Source of the DNA: Actinobacillus indolicus
GTDB taxonomy: Bacteria; Pseudomonadota; Gammaproteobacteria; Enterobacterales; Pasteurellaceae
Length of the DNA stretch: 64,000 nt
Reading direction: 5' to 3'
Assembly: GCF_901764975.1 (NCBI RefSeq)
Contig: NZ_CABFKH010000003.1
Span: forward strand, 141,564 to 205,563
The notes under the pieces are model-generated. The model ran no database searches. It saw only the letters and a list, made by a program, of their open reading frames with translations, and had not been told where the DNA came from. The translations under genes were made by a program, and so were the position numbers. Shown here one piece after another: positions 26,967 through 37,358 of the stretch. Position 1 is the first letter of the stretch. Every line of letters begins with the position of its first letter.

Positions 26967-28235
26967 TTATAACACAGCTCCACCGAGACCGATAAATAAT
27001 CCTGCAATTGCTGCACTCATTAAGTTAGAAAGAGAACCTGCAAGTACTGCTTTTAAACCCATGCGAGCAACATCACTACGACGATTTGGTGCCATACCAC
27101 CTAAACCACCAATTAAGATAGCGATTGAGCTAAAGTTTGCGAAACCACAAAGTGCAAAGGTAATAATTGCAATGGTTTTTTCACTTAATACAACGGTTGA
27201 TTCAGGTTTTAAGTAGTTAACAAAATCAACATAAGCCACGAATTCGTTAATTACTAATTTTTGTCCGATTAATGAACCTGCAACTTGTGCTTCAGCACCC
27301 CATGGAACACCTATAACCCAAGCTAATGGTTGGAATACATAGCCAAATAATGATTGTAAGGTCACACCTTCAAAGCCAACTAAGCCTCCAATCCAACCGA
27401 TTAAACCATTTAACATGGCAATTAATGCAACGAATGAAATTAACATCGCACCCACATTCATTGCTAATTGCATACCTGAGAAGGTACCTACTGCTGCAGC
27501 TTCGATAACATTAGATGGTTTATCTTCAATATCATCTTCTGCTAATTCATCTTTAAATGTTTCTGTTTGTGGATGAAGAATTTTAGCAAACAATAGACCA
27601 CCTGGAGCAGCCATGAATGATGCCGCAATTAAATAAGTTAATGGAACACCCATACCCGCGTAGCTAATCATCACGGCACCCGCTACAGACGCAACACCAC
27701 CACACATTACTGCGAATAATTCAGAGTTAGTCATTGATTTAATGTATGGTTTAACTAATAAAGGTGCTTCTGTTTGACCTACGAAGATATTTGCAGCTGC
27801 AGACATAGATTCTGGTTTTGATGTGCCTAATACTTTTTGTAATGCACCACCGAGAATACGGATGACAAATTGCATGATACCTAAATAGTAGAGAACAGAA
27901 ATAAGTGCAGAGAAGAAGATGATAGGAGGAAGAACACGGAGTGCGAAGACGAAACCACCGCCACCGAAGACTTCAAACATCTTATCACTTACTAAGCCAC
28001 CGAATAAGAAGCTGATACCATCATTACTATAGCCAATTACTGCGCTAACACCTTCAGCAGCAGCAAGTAAAGCTTGACGGCCAGCAGGGACATAAAGAAT
28101 CAATGCACCAATACCAATTTGGATGGCTAACGCACCAAATACAGTACGAAAGTTAATTGCTTTCTTATTATTAGAAAATAAGAATGCAATGAAAAGGAGT
28201 GCTGCAATGCCTACAAGGCTCATTAATGCATCCAT
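26967..28235 (-). CDS. nupC: Nucleoside transporter NupC (concentrative, CNT family)
   Basis: Proton- or sodium-coupled nucleoside importer, 422 aa with about ten membrane helices. Family motifs: FVALRVLPPIIFFSALISVL, VFVGQTEAPLLVKPY-like (here IFVGQTEAPLLVKPY) forming the nucleoside-binding loop, and CGFANFSSIAILIGGLGGM near the C-terminus. It heads the minus-strand nupC, deoC, deoD group, feeding the intracellular phosphorylases. Divergent from nanE. Confidence 0.93.
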   Translation of the reverse strand: MDALMSLVGIAALLFIAFLFSNNKKAINFRTVFGALAIQIGIGALILYVPAGRQALLAAAEGVSAVIGYSNDGISFLFGGLVSDKMFEVFGGGGFVFALRVLPPIIFFSALISVLYYLGIMQFVIRILGGALQKVLGTSKPESMSAAANIFVGQTEAPLLVKPYIKSMTNSELFAVMCGGVASVAGAVMISYAGMGVPLTYLIAASFMAAPGGLLFAKILHPQTETFKDELAEDDIEDKPSNVIEAAAVGTFSGMQLAMNVGAMLISFVALIAMLNGLIGWIGGLVGFEGVTLQSLFGYVFQPLAWVIGVPWGAEAQVAGSLIGQKLVINEFVAYVDFVNYLKPESTVVLSEKTIAIITFALCGFANFSSIAILIGGLGGMAPNRRSDVARMGLKAVLAGSLSNLMSAAIAGLFIGLGGAVL

Positions 28236-28491
28236 TTTGAAACTACCTCTAAATGTGAAAATTAATGTTAATTTTTATATACAAAAACCAACGGGTAAAA
28301 AAAGTTCCGTAACTATACAGATTTTTTTTGTCAAAATCTTCAGTTTTTTATAATCCTGATTGAAAAGTCAGAGGCAAAATAAAAAAATTTGATCCACCTC
28401 TCACTTTTTAATGCTATTGATTGCATTACTTCATTTGTAGGGGTATGCTTTGGAGCAAATTTTCTTTTTGCTTAATGCTAATGGAGTTTTT

Positions 28492-29187
28492 ATGTCGAGA
28501 TTAACCAAACAACAAATTTTAGAACAATTAAAAAATGGTTTAATTGCTTCTTGCCAACCTGTTGATGACGGTCCGATGGACTCGCCAGAGATTGTTGCAG
28601 CAATGGCAAAAGCATCAGTCATTGGCGGAGCGGCAGGGCTTCGTATTGAAGGCATTGATAATTTAAAAGCCGTACGTAAAGTCGTTGATGTGCCGATTGT
28701 CGGTATCGTAAAACGTGATTTACCTGACAGCCCTGTTCGTATCACCCCGTTCTTACAAGATATTGATGATTTGTATCACGCAGGGGCAGACATTATTGCC
28801 TTTGATGGTACAGATCGTGTTCGTCCAACGACGATTGAAGCCTGTGCAAGACGTATCCAAGAGTTAGGGGCAATGTCAATGGCTGACTGCTCAAACTACA
28901 AAGAAGGTATGTATTGCCAAGAGTTAGGCGTAGATTTAATCGGTAGCACAATGTCAGGCTATACTGGCGGTGAAACCCCTGATGAACCAGATGTACAACT
29001 GGTGCGTGATTTAGTCGCAAGTGGTTGTCGTGTAATGGCTGAAGGGCGTTACAATACCCCTGAGCTTGCGGCAGTTGCGATTGAAAATGGGGCTTATGCG
29101 GTAACCGTTGGCTCTGCTTTAACTCGTCTTGAGCATATCGTAAGCTGGTTTGTGACCGCCATTGATAATCGCAAAACAGGAGCCTAA
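28492..29187 (+). CDS. nanE: N-acetylmannosamine-6-phosphate 2-epimerase
   Basis: Interconverts ManNAc-6-P and GlcNAc-6-P in sialic-acid catabolism. 231 aa TIM barrel; conserved segments [24 protein letters not shown] (catalytic Lys) and the C-terminal phosphate site AEGRYNTPE. The frame extends to 28450, but ATG 28492 has GGAG five bases upstream and gives the normal N-terminus. It is 1 base from nanK. The sialic acid lyase (nanA) and TRAP transporter are not in the window, so the pathway is split in this genome. Confidence 0.94.
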   Translation: MSRLTKQQILEQLKNGLIASCQPVDDGPMDSPEIVAAMAKASVIGGAAGLRIEGIDNLKAVRKVVDVPIVGIVKRDLPDSPVRITPFLQDIDDLYHAGADIIAFDGTDRVRPTTIEACARRIQELGAMSMADCSNYKEGMYCQELGVDLIGSTMSGYTGGETPDEPDVQLVRDLVASGCRVMAEGRYNTPELAAVAIENGAYAVTVGSALTRLEHIVSWFVTAIDNRKTGA

Positions 29188-29188
29188 T

Positions 29189-30073
29189 ATGACCGCTTGT
29201 TTAGCCATTGATGTGGGTGGAACCAAAATTGCCGCTGCTCTTGTTACCTTAAAGGGAAAAGAAGCGATAGTGGCGGAACGTACACAAATTCACACGCCAC
29301 AAAATCCAAGTGCGGAAGCCTTAGACAGTGCTTTGGCACAAATTTTAACGCAGTTCAAAGGGAAATTTGATCAGGTTTCGGTGGCTTCAACGGGAATTAT
29401 TCAAAACGGTATTTTGACAGCACTTAACCCAAAAAATTTAGGCAATTTGGCGTTCTTTCCCCTTGAGCAAAGTGTTGCCAAACACACAGACAAACCGATT
29501 ACGCTATTAAATGATGCGCAAGCGGCAGGTTGTGCTGAATTTTTACGTCAAGACGACATTGAAAATTTTGCCTTTATTACCGTATCGACAGGTGTAGGGG
29601 GCGGTATTATCTTAAATCGCAAGCTCTTTACAGGCACGAACGGCATCGCAGGGCATATCGGACATAGCCTTGCCGATCCAAATGGGGAAGTGTGTGGCTG
29701 TGGACGTGTCGGCTGTGTTGAAGCGGTAGCCGCAGGGCGTGCGATTGCTCGTGATGCATCTAAATGGGATAATCCATGTGAACCGCCTGAAGTGTTTGAA
29801 CGTTTCAGAGCAGGCGATTTACAAGCGGTCAGATTAGTCGAAAAATCTGCAAAAGCGATTGCTCACTTAATCGCAGATCTTAAAATTAGCCTTGATATTC
29901 AACGTGTTGCTTTAGGTGGAAGCGTAGGATTAGCAGAAGGTTATTTAGATAAAGTGAAGCAGTTTCTTGCGGAAATGCCTGAAATTTATCGCCCTGATGT
30001 TGTGCCTGCGTATTATGCCCAAGATGCTGGATTGATAGGTGCAGCTTGGTGGGCAGAAAATCAACATGGTTAA
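29189..30073 (+). CDS. nanK: N-acetylmannosamine kinase (ROK family)
   Basis: Phosphorylates ManNAc to ManNAc-6-P, the substrate of NanE. 294 aa. ATP-binding DVGGTKIAAALV at the N-terminus, catalytic Asp in LLNDAQAAG, and the zinc motif CGCGRVGCVEA preceded by GHIGHS. Start chosen at ATG 29189 with AGGAG upstream; the longer frame from 29162 would overlap nanE. Terminated by a good hairpin. Confidence 0.93.
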   Translation: MTACLAIDVGGTKIAAALVTLKGKEAIVAERTQIHTPQNPSAEALDSALAQILTQFKGKFDQVSVASTGIIQNGILTALNPKNLGNLAFFPLEQSVAKHTDKPITLLNDAQAAGCAEFLRQDDIENFAFITVSTGVGGGIILNRKLFTGTNGIAGHIGHSLADPNGEVCGCGRVGCVEAVAAGRAIARDASKWDNPCEPPEVFERFRAGDLQAVRLVEKSAKAIAHLIADLKISLDIQRVALGGSVGLAEGYLDKVKQFLAEMPEIYRPDVVPAYYAQDAGLIGAAWWAENQHG

Positions 30074-30087
30074 TTTTTTGATTTAAG

Positions 30088-30118
30088 TAGGATCTGATAA
30101 CGAAAAAATCAGATCCTA
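30088..30118 (+). terminator. Terminator of nanEK
   Basis: TAGGATCTGAT and ATCAGATCCTA with a 9-base loop, followed by TTTATTTTG, 14 bases after the nanK stop. Confidence 0.85.
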
Positions 30119-30174
30119 TTTATTTTGTAACAAAGTTTGCTACAATCGCCCTCCATGATGTATTCGGAGGCAAA

Positions 30175-32892
30175 ATGCAAGTTGTAACAAAGCTCATACC
30201 TACCAAACTGATTTCAAGTAAATCAACTCACAACCCACGCTCAGCAAATCAAAATATTGAGCGTAGTGAGCTTTTGAAAACGCTTTCCTCCGCCCAGCAT
30301 TATCCCTTAACCGTCGTTATTGCCCCTGCAGGATACGGTAAAACAACGCTAGTTTCTCAATGGAAAGAGCGTTTACTTGCAAAGAATGAGCCGGTTGCTT
30401 GGTTTGCTTTAGACGAAAGCGATAATAATGCGGAACAGTTTTGTCACTATTTTTCTTCTGCGTTGGCGAAAGCCACGGGTATTTCGTTAAATGGTATTAC
30501 TTATAAAACTAATTTAGTTGATTATTTGGGTCAGTTATTAGTTTTGTTAGATAGCGTTCCTCGTCATTTTTATCTGATTATTGATGATTACCACCTAATT
30601 GAAAATCCAGAAATCCATGATGCACTTCGTTTTTGGTTAAAACATCAACCCGACACGATGAGCCTTGTGCTACTTTCTCGCCTTACCCCTCCGTTAAGTA
30701 TTACTAATTTACGAATTCATGAAAAATTACTCGAAATTGATGTTCATCAGCTTGCATTTACACCAGCAGAAACGCGCCAATTTTTTGAGCAAAAGCTAAA
30801 CGAGCCTCTTAGTGATGAGGTGATTTTCGCTTTATGTGAGCGAGTAGAAGGGTGGGCAACCGCACTTCAACTAATGACATTTGCGATTAAGCAGAATGCG
30901 GAGCTTTTACAGTTCCCAGAAAAACTATTAACAAAGCTTAATCAGCAGCATATTGCTGACTATCTCAATGAAGAGGTTTTTCATTACGTCGATCCTGAAA
31001 TCAAACGCTTTATGCAACGTTGTGCGATTTTACGTTCAATGAATGAAAAATTGATTGTGGCGCTAACACAAGACGAAAATGGGGTTAAACGCTTAGATGA
31101 GCTTGAGAAACTGGGCTTGTTCATTACTCGAATGACACATGATGATGGAGAACTTTGGTGGAAATTCCACCCGATTTTAGCTGCCTACCTTTCTCAAAGT
31201 TGTCGCTTAGAATTACCGAATGAATGGCAACAGCTACACCAAACTGCCGCAATGATGTGGCTAAAATTAGGCTATGGTTCAGAAGCACTCTACCACGCTC
31301 AAATGTTAGACGATCCTCAAACGCTCTACCAAATACTGCAAGAACACGGCTGGGCGTTATTCCATCAAGGGCAACTAAAATTATTAGAAGATTGTTTAGG
31401 TCATTTGCCTTCTACACAATTATGGCAAGATGAAAATTTAGTGCTTTTAAAAGCATGGCTTGCCCAAAGTCAGCACCGCCATCAAGAAGTGAGCGGTATC
31501 TTGCAAAAATTCCAGCCAAAGTTACCGCTTACCGAAAGTTTACAAGGACGTTTTGACGCATTAAAAGCCCAAGTGGCAATCAATGCAGGCGACGAAGAGC
31601 AAGCCTATTTAATTGCAAATCAAGCCTTAGCCAATTTGTCTGATGAATTTGACTATGCCCAAATTGTTGCTAAGTCGGTAATTGGCGAAGCTCAGCATTG
31701 TCGTGGTTATCTCAAAGAAAGTTTAGCCTTAATGCAACAAGTTGAAAAAATGGCAACGAGCCAACGGGCGTATCACCACTGGCTTTGGTCTAAACTACAA
31801 CAGTCTGAAATCTTGTCTGCACAAGGTTTTTGGCAATCTGCCTATGATTTATTAAAAGAAACTACCTTACAAACCAAAGAATTTCATCAAATTCCGATGA
31901 ATGAATTTTTGCTACGCTTAAAAGGGCAAATTCTATGGGAATGGCACCATCTTGACCAAGCCGAAGCAATGGCGAATGCAGGGATCGAGGTGTTAGACAA
32001 GGAAGAAGAACGTATTCAAAGCCTTGCTTTATTAGCTAAAATTTCCCTAACCAAAGGTGACTTAAACAATGCAGAACGTCTGATTGAGCAGTGCCGAATG
32101 CTACTGGCTCGTTGTTCGCCGCATAAAGATTGGGTAACGGCACTTGATGAAATCCAGCTGATCTATTGGCAAATGCGTAATGAAACTCGCTATTTAGAAG
32201 GCTGGTTGGCACAAGCGAGTTTCCCTAGCCAAGAACATAACCACTTTACCCAACGCCAATGGCGGAATATTGCCCGCTGTTACTTATTACAAGAAGATTA
32301 CGAACAAGCGTTGCGTATTCTCAACAGCTTACTGCGGACTACTGCGATTTTTAATTTAGTGAGCGATAGCCAACGTGCGTTAATTTTGCGTAATCGAGTT
32401 TATATGCTACAAGGAAAGCCGGATTTAGCTCAGCGTGATTTAATTCAAGCCTTGAATTTGAGCCAACAAACCAACTTTATTAGTGCTTTTGTTATAGAAG
32501 GGGATCTCATGGCGCAACAAATTCGCCAACTCCTTCAGTTGAATGTCCTAGAAGATTTATCTACCCATAAGGCACAATTTATTTTACGCAGTATCAATCA
32601 ACATAATCGTCATAAAATTGCACATTTTGATGAGGAGTTTGTCAAAAACTTGCTTGCCAATCCACAAGTGCCAGAACTGCTCAAAATCAGTCCGCTTACT
32701 CAACGAGAATGGCAAGTGTTAGGGTTAATTTATTCAGGTTATAGCAACGAACAGATCTCTCAAGAACTGGTAGTCGCAATGACTACCATCAAAACCCATA
32801 TACGCAATCTCTATCAGAAAATCGGCGTGGCAAATCGTGCCGAAGCGATTGAATATACTCGCAGTTTATTGAGAATGATGGGATATAATTAG
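30175..32892 (+). CDS. malT: Maltose regulon activator MalT (LuxR/MalT STAND ATPase)
   Basis: 905-aa ATP-dependent transcription activator. P-loop APAGYGKTTL (residues about 50-59), Walker B-like LIIDDYHLI, a winged-helix and then a long TPR-like sensor region that binds maltotriose in E. coli MalT, and a C-terminal LuxR helix-turn-helix (LTQREWQVLGLIYSGYSNEQ, then MTTIKTHIRNLYQKIG). 905 aa is close to the E. coli length (901). No maltose operon gene flanks it; its targets would be elsewhere. It is convergent with groEL across a shared hairpin. Confidence 0.94.
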   Translation: MQVVTKLIPTKLISSKSTHNPRSANQNIERSELLKTLSSAQHYPLTVVIAPAGYGKTTLVSQWKERLLAKNEPVAWFALDESDNNAEQFCHYFSSALAKATGISLNGITYKTNLVDYLGQLLVLLDSVPRHFYLIIDDYHLIENPEIHDALRFWLKHQPDTMSLVLLSRLTPPLSITNLRIHEKLLEIDVHQLAFTPAETRQFFEQKLNEPLSDEVIFALCERVEGWATALQLMTFAIKQNAELLQFPEKLLTKLNQQHIADYLNEEVFHYVDPEIKRFMQRCAILRSMNEKLIVALTQDENGVKRLDELEKLGLFITRMTHDDGELWWKFHPILAAYLSQSCRLELPNEWQQLHQTAAMMWLKLGYGSEALYHAQMLDDPQTLYQILQEHGWALFHQGQLKLLEDCLGHLPSTQLWQDENLVLLKAWLAQSQHRHQEVSGILQKFQPKLPLTESLQGRFDALKAQVAINAGDEEQAYLIANQALANLSDEFDYAQIVAKSVIGEAQHCRGYLKESLALMQQVEKMATSQRAYHHWLWSKLQQSEILSAQGFWQSAYDLLKETTLQTKEFHQIPMNEFLLRLKGQILWEWHHLDQAEAMANAGIEVLDKEEERIQSLALLAKISLTKGDLNNAERLIEQCRMLLARCSPHKDWVTALDEIQLIYWQMRNETRYLEGWLAQASFPSQEHNHFTQRQWRNIARCYLLQEDYEQALRILNSLLRTTAIFNLVSDSQRALILRNRVYMLQGKPDLAQRDLIQALNLSQQTNFISAFVIEGDLMAQQIRQLLQLNVLEDLSTHKAQFILRSINQHNRHKIAHFDEEFVKNLLANPQVPELLKISPLTQREWQVLGLIYSGYSNEQISQELVVAMTTIKTHIRNLYQKIGVANRAEAIEYTRSLLRMMGYN

Positions 32893-32900
32893 GGAAAATA

Positions 32901-32934
32901 AAAGGCATAGTCAGCAAAACTGAGACTATGCCTT
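32901..32934. terminator. Convergent terminator between malT and groEL
   Basis: AAAGGCATAGTC and GACTATGCCTTT enclose a short loop. T-rich on the minus-strand side (CCTTTTATTTT), so it mainly serves groESL and may serve malT too. Confidence 0.8.
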
Positions 32935-32954
32935 TGATTGTTATTTGGACAAAA

Positions 32955-34601
<1,647 letters not shown>

Positions 34602-34609
34602 TTATTCCT

Positions 34610-34705
34610 TGTAGGGACACACTGCGTGTGTCCGTGATTAATTTGTAAAAATATTTAATGATTTAACCGCTTGTTGTAGTTGGACACACGCAGTGTGTCC
34701 CTACA
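34610..34705. repeat. REPIN-like inverted repeat inside the groES-groEL gap
   Basis: Arms 34610-34633 and 34682-34705 are 24-base perfect inverse complements and match the arms of the 20049-20124 element. Each arm is GTAG plus a self-palindrome. The 48-base middle is AT-rich and carries a USS core (ACCGCTTGT, about 34666-34674). It lies within the operon mRNA, 11 bases upstream of groEL and 3 bases past the groES stop. Confidence 0.85.
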
Positions 34706-34708
34706 AAT

Positions 34709-34996
34709 TTATTCAACGATTGCTAAAATATTGTCTTCAGAAAGAATTAACACCGTTTCGCCGTCAATTTTTTCTTCTTTCACGCCATATTCATTGAAAA
34801 TCACCACATCACCGACTTTCACATTTAACGGCAACACAGTGCCATTATCTAAAGTACGACCATTGCCAACGGCAATCACAGTACCACGAGTAGATTTAGT
34901 TGCCGCAGAGCCAGTTAAAACGATACCGCCTGCAGATTTAGTTTCGATTTCTTCACGTTTTAAAATCACTTTGTCGTGTAACGGACGAATTTTCAT
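34709..34996 (-). CDS. groES: Co-chaperonin GroES (10 kDa)
   Basis: Lid of the GroEL folding chamber. 95 aa. Starts [16 protein letters not shown], with the mobile loop [14 protein letters not shown] that docks onto GroEL and the closing [14 protein letters not shown] precedes the ATG. First gene of groESL; a heat-shock-type promoter and a leader hairpin lie upstream. Confidence 0.98.
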   Translation of the reverse strand: MKIRPLHDKVILKREEIETKSAGGIVLTGSAATKSTRGTVIAVGNGRTLDNGTVLPLNVKVGDVVIFNEYGVKEEKIDGETVLILSEDNILAIVE

Positions 34997-35027
34997 TGAG
35001 TTGCTCCTAAAATTTGATTGAAAAATT

Positions 35028-35050
35028 TTGCGTCACCTAACGTGACGCAA
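35028..35050 (-). promoter_or_regulatory. Hairpin in the groES leader
   Basis: TTGCGTCAC and GTGACGCAA form a perfect 9-bp stem with a 5-base loop, about 30 bases upstream of groES. It is not a CIRCE element (the half-site sequence and spacing differ). It lies at or just after the predicted transcription start, so it may cap and stabilise the mRNA 5' end. Confidence 0.55.
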
Positions 35051-35058
35051 CGATGGGT

Positions 35059-35089
35059 ATTTGGTGATTTGATTTGATATTTCAAGGGG
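35059..35089 (-). promoter_or_regulatory. Sigma-32-type promoter of groESL
   Basis: Minus strand: CCCCTTGAA (35081-35089), a full heat-shock -35 motif, then 13 bases and CACCAAATA (35059-35067), a partial match to the heat-shock -10 consensus CCCCATTTA. Position and target gene make the assignment reasonable. Confidence 0.62.
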
Positions 35090-35141
35090 AAAAGCAAAAA
35101 ATTTGCAAAATTTTATCGAAATCTGACCGCTTGTTAGCGAT

Positions 35142-36116
35142 TTAATTTGTTTCCACAAATTTCAATGCTTCAGTTACTACTTCTACGCCAGCCCCTTGTT
35201 TGCACGCATTTTCACTTAAATGCCTACGCCATTGTCTTGCCCCTTTACAGTTTTGGAATGCTCCAAGAATATGGCGGACAATGTGATTGAGATAAACGCC
35301 TTGTGAAAGTTGCTGTTCAATGTAAGGTAGCATTTTTTCAACGGCTTGTTTTGGTGTAACAATCTCGGTATTTGGGTCAAACAGCTCTCGATCAATATAA
35401 CCGAGCAAAGACGGATTTTGATAGGCTTCACGCCCGACCATCACGCCATCAACAAATTGCAAGTGATGTTTGATCTCTTCAATCGTTTTAATCCCGCCGT
35501 TAATGCTAATTTTAAGATGTGGAAAATCCCGCTTGAGTTGATAAACTCGTTCATAATCAAGCGGTGGGATTTCACGATTTTCTTTCGGACTTAAACCTGA
35601 CAGCCACGCTTTACGTGCGTGAACAATAAAATCGTCACAATAAGGCTGAATTTTCTCAATAAAATCGCATAGAAATTCATAGCTATCTAGATCGTCAATA
35701 CCAATACGATGTTTAACGGTAACAGGAATACTCACCTCGTTTTTCATTGTTTCTACACAGCGAGCGACTAAATCCGCTTTTCCCATTAAACAGGCACCAA
35801 ACATACCATTTTGAACACGATCTGACGGACAACCGACATTCAGATTGATTTCCGCATAGCCTCGTTCTTCCACTAATTTTGCACATTTCGCTAACTGTTC
35901 AGGATCGCTCCCCCCTAATTGCAACGCCATAGGATTTTCTGTGGGATCGTAAGCAAGCAGATCGTATTTTGCGTGTAAAATTGCGGGTGCGGTAATCATC
36001 TCACTATAAAGTAAGCTATGTTGAGTAAATTGACGATGAAAATAGCGGCAGTGGCGGGTTGTCCAATCGAGCATTGGTGCAACAGAAAATCGTCCGCGAT
36101 AGTAGTTTTCTTGCAT
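35142..36116 (-). CDS. dusA: tRNA-dihydrouridine synthase A
   Basis: FMN enzyme reducing U20/U20a in tRNA D-loops. 324 aa from ATG 36116 ([19 protein letters not shown], the family N-terminus); the frame is open to 36158. FMN barrel motif [19 protein letters not shown] contains the catalytic Cys (GACLM), and the substrate-side [17 protein letters not shown] is conserved. The C-terminal helical domain binds tRNA. A USS and a mobile-looking element lie just upstream. Confidence 0.94.
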   Translation of the reverse strand: MQENYYRGRFSVAPMLDWTTRHCRYFHRQFTQHSLLYSEMITAPAILHAKYDLLAYDPTENPMALQLGGSDPEQLAKCAKLVEERGYAEINLNVGCPSDRVQNGMFGACLMGKADLVARCVETMKNEVSIPVTVKHRIGIDDLDSYEFLCDFIEKIQPYCDDFIVHARKAWLSGLSPKENREIPPLDYERVYQLKRDFPHLKISINGGIKTIEEIKHHLQFVDGVMVGREAYQNPSLLGYIDRELFDPNTEIVTPKQAVEKMLPYIEQQLSQGVYLNHIVRHILGAFQNCKGARQWRRHLSENACKQGAGVEVVTEALKFVETN

Positions 36117-36174
36117 TGATAAAATCCAGATAAATAACAAGCGGTCAGATCTTAACAATATTTTGCAAAAAATA

Positions 36175-36337
36175 CGGTATTATGTAGCACTTGCACAAAC
36201 ATTAAATATTTTCGTAGGGGCGGGGTTTATCCCCGCCCGAATCTTATTCGAACATCAGGGCTTACGGGTGGGGATAAACCCCACCCCTACATAAATTTTC
36301 CTAAAATTGACTTTTGTGCAACTGCTACATAATACCG
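36175..36337. mobile_element. Putative 163-bp MITE with 25-bp terminal inverted repeats and 8-bp direct repeats
   Basis: Terminal arms 36175-36199 and 36313-36337 are inverse complements over 25 bases with one mismatch; they begin CGGTATTATGTAGCA. Exactly outside both ends is the octamer AAAAAATA (36167-36174 and 36338-36345), as expected of a target-site duplication. No ORF inside, so it would be non-autonomous. A REPIN-like pair is nested in the middle. The A-rich octamer could match by chance. I do not recognise the parent insertion sequence. Confidence 0.6.
36214..36290. repeat. REPIN-like inverted repeat nested in the 163-bp element
   Basis: Arms 36214-36239 and 36265-36290 are inverse copies with two mismatches. 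Each is GTAG followed by a GC-rich self-palindrome (GGGCGGGG, loop TTTAT, CCCCGCCC). Same plan as the 20049 and 34610 elements but a different palindrome, so a second family. Confidence 0.75.
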
Positions 36338-36408
36338 AAAAAATAGGAAAGATCAAACCGCTTATGCACATTCATTGATCGCAATGATACTATAAATTTC
36401 AAATTTCG

Positions 36409-37326
36409 TTAATGATGATGAGCAATCTCCGCTTTTCCGTGCTGTTCAAAATAGACGGCTAAATCATTTTGCAATGTGGCGTGAATATCCATTTCGTGAA
36501 AACGTTTCGCAAGGTTATGCAAAATTTGTCTTTCTGTTTCTGTATCCACATCTTCGGCGAAGCAGAGTTGAGCAGAAAGGTAGATTTCATCTTCGGTTAA
36601 TCCCCAAATTTGCATACGGGTGATCGATTTAATCTCTTTTGGCTCGAGCAACATTTGCTCTACTTTTGCCACATCTACATTCGTTGGCACGCCCTGCATT
36701 AACAAACGAATTGCGGTACGACAGACATTGAAACCACTACGGAAGATAATAATACTCACCGCCGCACTCGCCACGGCATCTAGCCATAACCAGTTAAAGA
36801 AATACATTCCAAGCCCAGCAAGAATAGCCGCAACAGAACCCAGCGTATCAGCCACAACGTGTAAATATGCCGCTTTCATATTTAGATTGCTCTGGTCGCT
36901 TGATAACATAATGCGAGCAACCACAATATTCATTATCAAACCAAGCACGGCAACGGCAACCATCGGTAGCGACATAATTGGGCTTGGATTGACTAAACGC
37001 CCGACGGCTTCAATGATAATGTAGATAGCAATGATCACGAGTGTGCTTCCGTTTACAAGGGCAACCAGGGTTTCTGCACGGCGATAACCGAAATTCATTA
37101 TTTTATTTGGCATTTTTTTGCCAATATAGAGTGCAAAAAGCGATAATAAGAGCGATAAACTATCACTTGCCATATGCCCTGCATCAGCAAGTAAGGCAAG
37201 GCTATTAAAGAAATAGCCAGAGATTGCTTCAACGACCATAAAAGTCGTTATAATAGCTAAGCTAATCAATAGGATACGCTTATTTTGTGGGGCGTGCGAC
37301 TCCATATAAGAATGTGAATGCGACAT
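36409..37326 (-). CDS. zitB: Cation diffusion facilitator zinc exporter (ZitB/CzcD type)
   Basis: Inner-membrane Zn/H antiporter, 305 aa with six helices. The metal site is seen in LADAGHMASDSLS (TM2) and LHVVADTLGS (TM5). His-rich ends (MSHSHSYMESH at the start, AEIAHHH at the end) are typical of zinc-handling members. The C-terminal cytoplasmic domain is metallochaperone-like. Likely zinc, though some family members move Co, Cd or Fe. Divergent from pabB. Confidence 0.88.
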   Translation of the reverse strand: MSHSHSYMESHAPQNKRILLISLAIITTFMVVEAISGYFFNSLALLADAGHMASDSLSLLLSLFALYIGKKMPNKIMNFGYRRAETLVALVNGSTLVIIAIYIIIEAVGRLVNPSPIMSLPMVAVAVLGLIMNIVVARIMLSSDQSNLNMKAAYLHVVADTLGSVAAILAGLGMYFFNWLWLDAVASAAVSIIIFRSGFNVCRTAIRLLMQGVPTNVDVAKVEQMLLEPKEIKSITRMQIWGLTEDEIYLSAQLCFAEDVDTETERQILHNLAKRFHEMDIHATLQNDLAVYFEQHGKAEIAHHH

Positions 37327-37358
37327 AGGTTTTAACTCCGAATAATAGAAATATCAAA

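Noticed and set aside
35028..35050. CIRCE/HrcA operator upstream of groES
   Set aside because: CIRCE is TTAGCACTC-N9-GAGTGCTAA; here the halves are TTGCGTCAC with a 5-base gap.
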